Source: an uncultured Collinsella sp. | Lineage (GTDB): Bacteria; Actinomycetota; Coriobacteriia; Coriobacteriales; Coriobacteriaceae | Reading direction: 5' to 3' | NCBI GenBank assembly: GCA_937950325.1 | Contig: CALFDJ010000015.1 | Span: forward strand, 1 to 20,261 | DNA: 20,261 nucleotides | Shown here: positions 7,188 through 15,825 of the stretch, one piece after another | Layout: every line of letters begins with the position of its first letter | How positions within the stretch are numbered: the first letter of the stretch is position 1 | The notes under the pieces: model-generated | Told to the model about the DNA's origin: nothing | Database searches by the model: none | The model's input: the letters and a program-made list of their open reading frames with translations, nothing else | Program-made: the position numbers and the translations under genes

Positions 7188-7311
7188 TCTTCCGTTCGTG
7201 CCTTAAAGGTAAGGCAATTCGTTAAACCGCCGGTGCCCGTACCCATGGAGCCCGGCAGTTATAAAAAGGTTATCCTGCGTGAAATAAGACACGCACGACA
7301 AAGGAGGAATC

Positions 7312-7506
7312 GTGGGAGTTATCGGTTACGGTCTCGGTGTTATCGGCGCTGGTCTTGCTATCGGCCTGTCTGCTCTGGGTGCTACGGGTGCTATGGCCCG
7401 TCAGCCTGAGGTCCAGGGCCGCGTGTTCACCGTCTTCATCATGGGCTCCGCTTTCGGCGAGGCTCTGGCTCTGATCGGCTTCGTTGTCGCGCTGATCGTT
7501 AAATAG
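7312..7506 (+). CDS. atpE: F1Fo ATP synthase subunit c
   Basis: Subunit c forms the rotating proteolipid ring. The 64-residue hairpin has two membrane helices joined by the polar loop ARQPEVQG. The ion-binding carboxylate is Glu50 in IMGSAFGEALALIGF. The residues that bind sodium in Ilyobacter-type rings are missing: the first-helix Gln position is Ile and the ES pair is EA, so proton coupling is expected. At 64 residues it is short for the family (commonly 70-90) because the N-terminus is trimmed. GTG 7312 follows AAAGGAGG, the best ribosome site in the operon, in an AU-rich leader. Codons often end in T (GGT, GCT, GTT), unlike its neighbours, as expected for a subunit made in many copies. 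Confidence 0.96.
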   Translation: MGVIGYGLGVIGAGLAIGLSALGATGAMARQPEVQGRVFTVFIMGSAFGEALALIGFVVALIVK

Positions 7507-7521
7507 CACGGAGCGTCAAGT

Positions 7522-8124
7522 ATGAATCTTTCATCCCAGAAGAGCGCGATCGCACTCTCCGCGTCCGCGGCCACGCTGCTCATGCCGGTTTCCGCGTTCG
7601 CCGAGGACGGCGCCGCCGGTGCGGACATCCTCATCCCTAAGATGGCGGAGTTCATCCCGGCGCTTATCGCCTTCCTGATTATCTGGATCGTGCTGGCCAA
7701 GGTCGCCCTGCCGGGCATCATGAAAACCATGGAGGAGCGCGGCAAGAAGATCGAGGAGAGCCTCGACGAGGCCGAGAAGACCAAGCAGGAGGCTATCGCC
7801 AAGCGCGCTGAGTCCGACTCGATCGTCACCGACGCCCGTCGTCAGGCTGCCGACATCGTTCTCGAGGCCCGTAAGGACGCCGAGTCCGAGCGTGCCCGTA
7901 TCATCGAGGCTGCTCACAAGGAGGCCGAGGAGATCATCGCCAAGGCCCATACGACCGTCGAGGACGAGCGCAAGTCCATCTACGCCGGTGCCGCGAGCTC
8001 CATCGCCGACCTGTCCGTTGCCGTCGCCACCAAGATCGTGGGCGAGGCACTCGAGGACGATGCCGAGCAGAAGAAGCTCATCGAGCGCTACATCCAGGAA
8101 GCAGGTAGCCTGAATGCCGACTAG
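7522..8124 (+). CDS. atpF: F1Fo ATP synthase subunit b
   Basis: Subunit b is the peripheral stalk linking Fo to F1. The 200-residue protein has one membrane helix (about 44-64, FIPALIAFLIIWIVLAKVALP), followed by a long charged helix (about 68-165) of coiled-coil type that reaches up to F1. Ahead of the membrane helix there is a second hydrophobic stretch, residues 8-27, ending in SAFA before EDG, which looks like a signal peptide with a type I peptidase site. ATG 7522 follows ACGGAG (7508-7513). The end overlaps atpH by 11 bases. Confidence 0.95.
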   Translation: MNLSSQKSAIALSASAATLLMPVSAFAEDGAAGADILIPKMAEFIPALIAFLIIWIVLAKVALPGIMKTMEERGKKIEESLDEAEKTKQEAIAKRAESDSIVTDARRQAADIVLEARKDAESERARIIEAAHKEAEEIIAKAHTTVEDERKSIYAGAASSIADLSVAVATKIVGEALEDDAEQKKLIERYIQEAGSLNAD

Positions 8125-8590
8125 CCGCTATCAGGACAAGGTGCTCGAGACCTACGCGCGTTCCCTTTTGGAAGCCGCCAAGGCCGAGAACCATGTGTTC
8201 GAGGACCTCGAGATGATCGAGCGCTTGGCTTCTGCCAGCCCCGAGATCATCGCCGTGCTCGACACCATGTCCAAGCGCGACCAGCTCGACCTTCTTCCCA
8301 AGGTGGCAGCTGCCTTTAAGTATGTTGCCGAGGAAGACGAGGATGTAGTGGGCGTGACCGTCACCACGGCGATCCCGCTCGACGACGAGCTGCGTCAAAC
8401 CATCACTAAGAAATGCGAGCAGGACTTCGGCCGCAAGGTATTCCTTATCGAGCAGGTCGACCCGTCTATCGTGGGCGGCCTGGTGCTCGAGGCCCGCGGC
8501 GAGCGTCGTGACATTTCCGTCAAGACGCAGCTGCGCATCGCGCAGGAGACCCTCGCAAACTCTGCTAATTCGTACGGAGGTGAAGCCTAA
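8114..8590 (+). CDS. atpH: F1Fo ATP synthase subunit delta
   Basis: Delta caps the F1 head and binds subunit b. The 158-residue protein is slightly shorter than the usual ~175-180. It has the N-terminal helical bundle (YARSLLEAAK at the start) and the typical C-terminal segment DPSIVGGLVLEARGERRDISVKTQL, split here only for description. ATG 8114 lies inside the end of atpF, so translation is probably coupled. The stop codon overlaps the atpA start in a TAATG arrangement. Confidence 0.93.
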   Translation: MPTSRYQDKVLETYARSLLEAAKAENHVFEDLEMIERLASASPEIIAVLDTMSKRDQLDLLPKVAAAFKYVAEEDEDVVGVTVTTAIPLDDELRQTITKKCEQDFGRKVFLIEQVDPSIVGGLVLEARGERRDISVKTQLRIAQETLANSANSYGGEA

Positions 8591-10188
8591 TGTCCGAAAC
8601 CCTCAATGCCCAGGATATCGCCAAGAAACTGCAGGAGCAGCTCACGAGCCTCTCCGCGACGGTCGATACGCATGAGGTTTCAACGGTCGACGAGGTAGGC
8701 GACGGCATCGCGCGCGTCTCCGGCCTCAAGAGCGCCATGGCAGGCGAGCTTCTGGAGTTCAAGAGCTCCGATACCGGTGAGACCGTCTTCGGCCTTGCCC
8801 AGAACCTTGACCGTGACGAGGTCGGCGCCGTTCTGTTTGGTGCCGTCGACTCCATCAAGGAAGGCGACGAGTGCCGCACCACTGGCCGCATTATGGATAT
8901 CCCCGTGAGCCGTGCCATGCTCGGCCGCGTCGTCAATCCGCTCGGCCAGCCTATCGACGGCCTGGGTGACATCGTCGCCACGCATCGTCGCCCCATCGAG
9001 TTCAAGGCCCCCGGTGTCATCGACCGTACCCCGGTGTGCGAGCCGGTTCAGACCGGTCTGCTCGCTATCGACTCCATGGTGCCTATTGGCCGCGGTCAGC
9101 GTGAGCTCATCATCGGCGACCGTAAGACCGGTAAGACCGCCATTGCCATCGATGCTATCCTCAATCAGCGCGGCAAGGGCATGGTCTGCATCTATGTCGC
9201 CATCGGCCAGAAGGCCTCCACGGTCGCTAACATCCGCGAGACCCTCGCTCAGCACGGTGCACTCGACTACACCATCATCGTTTCGGCCACCGCTGCCGAT
9301 TCCGCCCCTATGCAGTACATCGCGCCTATGGCCGGTGCCGCTATCGGCGAGTTCTTCATGTACAACGGCGAGGACGGCAAGCCCGCCAGCGAGACCAACC
9401 CCGGTGGCCACGTGCTCGTCATCTACGATGACCTGTCCAAGCAGGCTGTGGCCTACCGTCAGATGTCGCTGACGCTGCATCGTCCGCCCGGACGCGAGGC
9501 CTATCCTGGCGACATCTTCTACCTGCACTCTCGTCTGCTCGAGCGTGCCGTCAAGATGTCCAAGAAGAACGGCTACGGCTCCATGACGGCTCTTCCGATC
9601 ATCGAGACCCAGGACGGCGACGTCTCGGCCTACATTCCGACCAACGTCATTTCCATTACCGATGGTCAGATCTACCTGCAGTCCGAGCTCTTCTTCCAGG
9701 GCCAGCGCCCGGCAGTCGACGTGGGCATTTCCGTGTCCCGCGTCGGTGGCGACGCGCAGACCAAGGCTATGAAGCAGGTCGCCGGCAACCTCCGTCTGGA
9801 CCTCGCTTCGTACCAGGAGCTCGCCGGCTTTACGCAGTTCGGCTCCGACCTCGACGAGGCTACTCAGAAGCAGCTGACCCATGGTGCCCGCATGACCGAG
9901 CTCCTGAAGCAGCCGCGCTACAAGCCGTTTGAAGTTGGCGAGCAGATCGTTACGCTGTTCGCTGGCAACGAGGGCTTCCTGGATGACCTGGAGATCGCCG
10001 ACGTGCTGCCTTTCCGTGCCGAGCTCATCGAGTACATGGACAATGGCTTTGGCTCGCTGCTCGACAAGGTTCGCGCCAAGAAGATCGATGATGACACCAA
10101 GGCTGAGCTCTTGCGCGTCATCGGCGACTTCAAGCAGCAGTTCATGGCCAAGCACCATTCGGATGTTTCTGGATCAGAGGAGAACTAA
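8590..10188 (+). CDS. atpA: F1 ATP synthase subunit alpha
   Basis: Alpha forms the non-catalytic nucleotide sites of the F1 hexamer and supplies the arginine finger. The 532-residue protein has the N-terminal beta-barrel domain, the P-loop GDRKTGKT (176-183) and the arginine-finger motif ISVSRVGGDAQ, with the helical C-terminal domain complete. The ATG shares a base with the atpH stop, and GGAGGTGA (8576-8583) precedes it. The length is slightly above the common 500-515, due to a C-terminal tail. No unusual changes at key residues. Confidence 0.98.
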   Translation: MSETLNAQDIAKKLQEQLTSLSATVDTHEVSTVDEVGDGIARVSGLKSAMAGELLEFKSSDTGETVFGLAQNLDRDEVGAVLFGAVDSIKEGDECRTTGRIMDIPVSRAMLGRVVNPLGQPIDGLGDIVATHRRPIEFKAPGVIDRTPVCEPVQTGLLAIDSMVPIGRGQRELIIGDRKTGKTAIAIDAILNQRGKGMVCIYVAIGQKASTVANIRETLAQHGALDYTIIVSATAADSAPMQYIAPMAGAAIGEFFMYNGEDGKPASETNPGGHVLVIYDDLSKQAVAYRQMSLTLHRPPGREAYPGDIFYLHSRLLERAVKMSKKNGYGSMTALPIIETQDGDVSAYIPTNVISITDGQIYLQSELFFQGQRPAVDVGISVSRVGGDAQTKAMKQVAGNLRLDLASYQELAGFTQFGSDLDEATQKQLTHGARMTELLKQPRYKPFEVGEQIVTLFAGNEGFLDDLEIADVLPFRAELIEYMDNGFGSLLDKVRAKKIDDDTKAELLRVIGDFKQQFMAKHHSDVSGSEEN

Positions 10189-10193
10189 GCCCC

Positions 10194-11101
10194 ATGGCCA
10201 ACCTTCGCGACATTAAGAAGCGAATCTCCTCGGTTACCACGACCAAGCAGATCACGCGCACGATGGAGATGGTCTCTACGGCCAAGATCCGTCGTGCCCT
10301 CGATCGCTCCAAGCAGGCCGAGCCCTATAAGGAGGCGCTGACCGACGTCATGTTGACGGTCGCCGGCGACGCCTCCTGTTCGGGCACCGATCCCATGCTG
10401 CAGAAGCATGAGAGCGTCAAGCATGGCCTGATTGTCGTTATTGCCTCGGACCGCGGCCTTGCCGGCGGTTTCAATACGACGGTGGAGCGCACGGCCGAAA
10501 AGCTCGCCGCTTCTTGGGCGAACGACGGCATCGAGTGCGAGATCATCGCGTGTGGGCGCAAACCGGTCACGTATTTCCGTGACCGCGCAAACGTCGTCAT
10601 GCACTTTGAGGGCAACTCCTCTGAGCCCGATTTCAATCAGGCCCGCATGATCTCCTCTCATATCTGCGATGCGTATCGTGCCGGTGAGCTTGACCGTGTC
10701 GAGCTTGTCTACCACCACGCCAAGAACCGCGTGGATCAGGAGCTTCGCGTCGAGCATCTGTTGCCGCTCGACCCCGAGATGATCGCTATGGCCCACGGTC
10801 CGCGTAAGAACGAGACCGACGCCCCTAAGCGCATCTCGTCCACGTTCGAGTTCGTGCCCTCTCCCGAGCATGTTCTCGGCAAGCTTGTGCCGTCTTATAT
10901 CCTGACGGTCATCTACCAGGCCCTGATCGATTCGGCGGCTGCCGAGCAGGGTGCACGCCGTAAGGCCATGCACTCCGCGACGGAAAACGCCACCGCGATC
11001 ATCTCGACCCTTACCCGCACGTATAGTCGCGTGCGTCAGGCTTCGATCACGACCGAGATTAACGAGATCGTCGGCGGAGCCTCAGCATTGGAGGAACAGT
11101 A

Positions 11102-11102
<1 letters not shown>
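10194..11102 (+). CDS. atpG: F1 ATP synthase subunit gamma
   Basis: Gamma is the central rotor shaft that turns inside the alpha-beta hexamer. The 302-residue protein begins with the typical coiled-coil helix (LRDIKKRISSVTTTKQITRT) and ends with the matching C-terminal helix (SRVRQASITTEINEIVGGA). It also has SDRGLAGGFNT near residue 85, a family signature. The start at ATG 10194 follows AGAGGAG. Its stop overlaps the atpD start as TAATG. Confidence 0.97.
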
Positions 11103-12556
<1,454 letters not shown>

Positions 12557-12559
12557 GTT

Positions 12560-12952
12560 ATGCGTATCCGCATCGTGTGCCCCGTGAGCTGCGCCTATGA
12601 GGGCGACGCTGCGTTTGTGTCGATTCCGTCCACGGATGGCGAGTTTGGCGTTCTGCCTGCTCACTCCAGCGAGATCTGCACGATCGACCGCGGTTACGTT
12701 CGCGTTTCCGATAAGGCCATGGGCACTGTCGACCACACGTTTGCCGTGGCCGGCGGCTATGCCCAGGTTGCGAACGATGTCGTGACCGTTCTCGCCGAGC
12801 GCGCTTGCGATTTGGCGACCGTCGATGCCGACAAGCTTAAAGCTGATATTCAAGGTTTTGAAGAGAAGCTGGGTAATTTGTCGGAGGATGATGCACGCCG
12901 CGCCTACCTCTATAATGAAATCGCATGGTGTAAGCTCAAGCTTGCCCAATAG
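12560..12952 (+). CDS. atpC: F1 ATP synthase subunit epsilon
   Basis: Epsilon binds gamma and can inhibit ATP hydrolysis. The 130-residue protein has the N-terminal beta-sandwich (VSIPSTDGEFGVLPAHSSE and FAVAGGYAQVANDVVTVLAE, family-typical) and a C-terminal helical hairpin. It starts three bases after the atpD stop, behind GGGGGAGAAG. It is the last gene of the operon; a strong terminator follows 36 bases later. Confidence 0.96.
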   Translation: MRIRIVCPVSCAYEGDAAFVSIPSTDGEFGVLPAHSSEICTIDRGYVRVSDKAMGTVDHTFAVAGGYAQVANDVVTVLAERACDLATVDADKLKADIQGFEEKLGNLSEDDARRAYLYNEIAWCKLKLAQ

Positions 12953-12988
12953 TCAAACGATTTAGCGTTCGACCATTTGCGAACACAT

Positions 12989-13027
12989 CATGCCCGGGAT
13001 GGCCCAGCCACCCCGGGCATGCTTTTT
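12989..13027 (+). terminator. Intrinsic terminator of the atp operon, just upstream of murA
   Basis: CATGCCCGGG (12989-12998) pairs perfectly with CCCGGGCATG (13012-13021) around a 13-base loop, followed by CTTTTT. This is a strong Rho-independent terminator. The murA ribosome site lies immediately after the T-run, so any transcript for murA must start upstream and pass through this hairpin, or start inside it. Confidence 0.88.
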
Positions 13028-13040
13028 GAAAGGGTAGACC

Positions 13041-14324
13041 TTGGATATTATCCGCGTTGAGGGTGGCCACGCCATCGGAGGCTCCGTGCCCGTCTCGGGC
13101 GCCAAGAACTCCGCGCTCAAACTCATGGCGGCAACGCTTCTGGCGCCGGGCAAGACGACGCTGCAGAACGTGCCCGATATTTCCGATGTCCACGTGATGG
13201 GCAAGGTGCTCAAGGGCATGGGCGCTACGATCGATGTTCTCGACGAGCACACGCTCGAGATTGATACCTCTCAGGTCGATTCTTGGGAGGCCCCCTACGA
13301 GCTCGTTGCCAAGATGCGTGCTTCCACCGCCGTCATGGGACCCCTGCTGGGCCGCTTCCATCGCGCCAAGATTGCCATGCCGGGCGGCTGCAACCTGGGT
13401 GCTCGCAAGATCGACATGCACATTCTTGGTCTTGAGGCCCTGGGCGTTGAGTTCGATACCGCCCACGGTTACATCCACGCTAATGCGCCCCAAGGTCTGC
13501 GCGGTACCACCGTCACGCTCGAGTTCGCCAGCGTCGGTGCGACCGAGAACCTCATCATGGCCTCTGTGCGTGCACAGGGCACCACGGTTATCGACAATGC
13601 CGCCCGCGAGCCCGAGATCGTCGATCTCGCCAACATGCTCAACGAGATGGGCGCTAAGATTGTCGGCGCCGGTACGCCTGTCGTGACCATCGAGGGCGTG
13701 GAAGAGCTGCATCCCGTTACCCATCGCGTAGTGGGCGACCGCATCGAGGCCGGTACCTTTATCGTCGCCGGTGCGCTGATGGCCGACGATCGCGGTGTCG
13801 ATGTCACGGGCTTTTGCCCCATTCACTTGGGCATGGTTCTCAAGAAGATGGAGCTCATGGGTATCGACTGCGAGCGCGTCGAGGATGGCGTCCATGTGAA
13901 CCGTGCCGAGCGTATCAAGCCGGTCGACATCCAGACGCTTCCGTTCCCCGGTTTCCCGACCGACATGCAGGCGCAGATTATGGTGCTCTCCGCCCTTGCC
14001 GACGGCAGTTCCGTTATTACCGAAAACATCTTCGAGAATCGCTTTATGTTTGCCTCTGAGCTGGTGCGCATGGGTGCCGACATTCGTATCGAGAGCCATC
14101 ATGCCATGATTCATGGCGTCAAGGGCTTCTCGGGTGCACAGGTTACCTCGCCCGATCTGCGCGGCGGAGCGGCCCTCGTCGTAGCGGGCTTGATCGCCGA
14201 CGGGACGACCGAGGTTTCGGCTATCCATCACATCAAGCGCGGCTACGAGCAGTTTGTCGAAAAGCTGCAGGCGCTTGGCGCGCATGTCGAGCATGCTACC
14301 GTCCCCGATCCCGTCATCTACTAA
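13041..14324 (+). CDS. murA: UDP-N-acetylglucosamine 1-carboxyvinyltransferase MurA
   Basis: MurA transfers enolpyruvate from PEP to UDP-GlcNAc, the first committed step of peptidoglycan synthesis. The 427-residue protein shows SGAKNSALKLMAA with the key Lys22-Asn23 pair and PGGCNLGARKIDMHI with the catalytic cysteine at Cys117 (Cys115 in E. coli). Having Cys rather than the Asp of mycobacteria predicts sensitivity to fosfomycin at the enzyme level. TTG 13041 is the likely start: GAAAGGG (13028-13034) precedes it, and translation from it gives the usual MDIIRVEGG N-terminus. Its position after atpC is conserved in several Gram-positive lineages. The LCP gene follows after 12 bases. Confidence 0.95.
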   Translation: MDIIRVEGGHAIGGSVPVSGAKNSALKLMAATLLAPGKTTLQNVPDISDVHVMGKVLKGMGATIDVLDEHTLEIDTSQVDSWEAPYELVAKMRASTAVMGPLLGRFHRAKIAMPGGCNLGARKIDMHILGLEALGVEFDTAHGYIHANAPQGLRGTTVTLEFASVGATENLIMASVRAQGTTVIDNAAREPEIVDLANMLNEMGAKIVGAGTPVVTIEGVEELHPVTHRVVGDRIEAGTFIVAGALMADDRGVDVTGFCPIHLGMVLKKMELMGIDCERVEDGVHVNRAERIKPVDIQTLPFPGFPTDMQAQIMVLSALADGSSVITENIFENRFMFASELVRMGADIRIESHHAMIHGVKGFSGAQVTSPDLRGGAALVVAGLIADGTTEVSAIHHIKRGYEQFVEKLQALGAHVEHATVPDPVIY

Positions 14325-14336
14325 TACAGGTTGCCT

Positions 14337-15572
14337 ATGTTTAATAAAAAGCCCCTCGCGGATACCACCGCTCGAAGACCCTCAACTGGTGCGCAGGCCA
14401 AGATCTACAGTCGCGATAACGTGGCTCGCTATTCCGAGCGCGCTCGTCAACGTCGTCGTAGCCACACGATTCGTCACGTCGCGCTCATTGTCGTGCTTGG
14501 CGTGCTGCTGAGTGCCACTACCGCTGCCGGCCTGTGGTTTGCCACCATTATGGGCAAGCTCGGCGATTCTAATGTCATTACCGACAATCTGCGTCGGGTT
14601 CTGGTTGACACCGATGAGGCAAAGGATCCGTTCTACGTGCTGCTTCTTGGCACCGACGGCCGTCCGGGCGAGGATACGTATCGTGCCGACTCGATTATCC
14701 TGGCACGCATCGACCCCACGCAAAAGCAGGCGACGCTCATTTCCGTTCCGCGCGACACCAAGGTCGAGTACAAGGGCGAGACCATGAAGATCAACGCCTG
14801 CCATACCGTTGGCGGCGCCGAGGCCATGGTCGAGGCGGTCAACGAGCTGTGCGGTGTTCAGATTTCCCACTATGCCGAGGTCAGCTTCGACGGTATGCAG
14901 GCGCTGATTGATTCGGTTGGCGGTATCGACATTAACGCAACCGATGATGTTGACGACCCCGAGCACCTGGATATTAAGATTACCGCTGGCCAGCAGCATA
15001 TGGACGGTGCCACCGCCCTTACCTATGCCCGCTGCCGCTACACCTATGCCGACGGCGATTACACGCGCATGCGCCACCAGCGTCAGGTGCTCGGCGCCCT
15101 TGCCAACCAGATTCTCAATAACTTCGATGCCACGAAGATCTTTGGCCTGGTTAATTCGCTGTCCGATATGCTCGTAACCGATATGAGCGTTCAGGATATC
15201 GTGGCTACGGTCAACGCCATGCGCGGTATGGATGTCGACGGCATCTACTCGGCCAACCTGCCCTCGTACGCCGACGACAGCACCATGATCGACGGTGTGA
15301 GCTACGTCTTTGTCTACGAGGACGAGCTCAAGGAAATGATGGAGCGCGTCGATGCCGGCAAGGATCCCAAGGGTCCCAACACCATGGGTCTTTCCGACGG
15401 TTCCAGCTCTACGATCGGCGACCTGAACAACAACACGTCTGACGACTACGCAAACGGTACCGCAACCTCATCGGTCAGCTCTGACGATTCCGATGACTCA
15501 AGCGATTCGAGCGATTCGGACTACTACGAAGAGCCCACCGGCGACGGCAACGGCTACGAAGCCAACTACTAA
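14337..15572 (+). CDS. LytR-CpsA-Psr (LCP) family cell-wall polymer ligase
   Basis: LCP enzymes attach teichoic-acid-like polymers or capsule to peptidoglycan outside the membrane. The 411-residue protein has a basic cytoplasmic N-terminus, one membrane helix (about 47-69), then the extracellular LCP domain (about 98-260). Active-site features are LLLGTDGRPGEDTYRADS, SVPRDTKV with Arg139-Asp140, and YARCRYTYADGDYTRMRHQRQV, read in pieces. The last ~45 residues are a low-complexity Ser/Asp tail (SSDDSDDSSDSSDSDYYEE), likely disordered at the cell surface. I chose ATG 14337; the in-frame TTG 14331 would add only two residues. The ribosome site is weak (ACAGG), so coupling with murA translation is likely. 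Confidence 0.9.
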   Translation: MFNKKPLADTTARRPSTGAQAKIYSRDNVARYSERARQRRRSHTIRHVALIVVLGVLLSATTAAGLWFATIMGKLGDSNVITDNLRRVLVDTDEAKDPFYVLLLGTDGRPGEDTYRADSIILARIDPTQKQATLISVPRDTKVEYKGETMKINACHTVGGAEAMVEAVNELCGVQISHYAEVSFDGMQALIDSVGGIDINATDDVDDPEHLDIKITAGQQHMDGATALTYARCRYTYADGDYTRMRHQRQVLGALANQILNNFDATKIFGLVNSLSDMLVTDMSVQDIVATVNAMRGMDVDGIYSANLPSYADDSTMIDGVSYVFVYEDELKEMMERVDAGKDPKGPNTMGLSDGSSSTIGDLNNNTSDDYANGTATSSVSSDDSDDSSDSSDSDYYEEPTGDGNGYEANY

Positions 15573-15600
15573 GTTACGGCGTTTTACCAAACGCCGTAAC
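15573..15600 (+). terminator. Perfect hairpin abutting the LCP stop codon
   Basis: GTTACGGCGTTT (15573-15584) pairs with AAACGCCGTAAC (15589-15600) around the loop TACC, starting one base after the stop codon. No T-run follows, so it may be an mRNA 3'-end stabiliser or Rho-linked rather than a classical terminator. Confidence 0.5.
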
Positions 15601-15642
15601 GGCTCGACGCTGCGCGCCGCCCAAGGCGACAATTTGTCATTC

Positions 15643-15684
15643 AAAAGGCAGGGCATGACCAGAAGGTCAATGCCCTGCCTTTTT
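15643..15684 (+). terminator. Intrinsic terminator downstream of the LCP gene
   Basis: A 14-pair stem (15643-15656 with 15670-15683) continues as GACC/GGTC around an AGAA loop, with one bulged A, and ends in TTTTT. It is the main terminator of the murA-LCP unit. Confidence 0.85.
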
Positions 15685-15760
15685 CATGCCAACTTGTTCG
15701 CCTTGGACGTCGCTCGCTGACGTTGGCTCAACCTGCGGTGCTGACTACTCCCCTTGCACC

Positions 15761-15802
15761 AAAAACCGCCCCGTTCTCGGTTTTGAGGACGGGGCGGTTT
15801 TG
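15761..15802. terminator. Bidirectional terminator between convergent genes
   Basis: A 13-pair stem (15762-15774 with 15789-15801) extends by four further pairs (one G-U) to a GGTTTT loop. There is an A-run on the left and a T-run on the right, so it can end transcription from both directions. On the minus strand it lies about 25 bases past the pepT stop and is its likely terminator. Confidence 0.85.
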
Positions 15803-15825
15803 CTTACCTGGATTGTTCGAGTTCC

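Noticed and set aside
7245..7320. A leader peptide starting at ATG 7245 before atpE
   Set aside because: It has no ribosome site and runs into atpE out of frame; nothing else supports it.
7312..7506. A sodium-driven ATP synthase
   Set aside because: The c subunit lacks the Gln and Ser/Thr ligands of sodium-binding rings.
8680..10158. A 492-codon minus-strand open frame opposite atpA
   Set aside because: Same reason: the + strand gene is unambiguous and the antisense protein is a low-complexity shadow.
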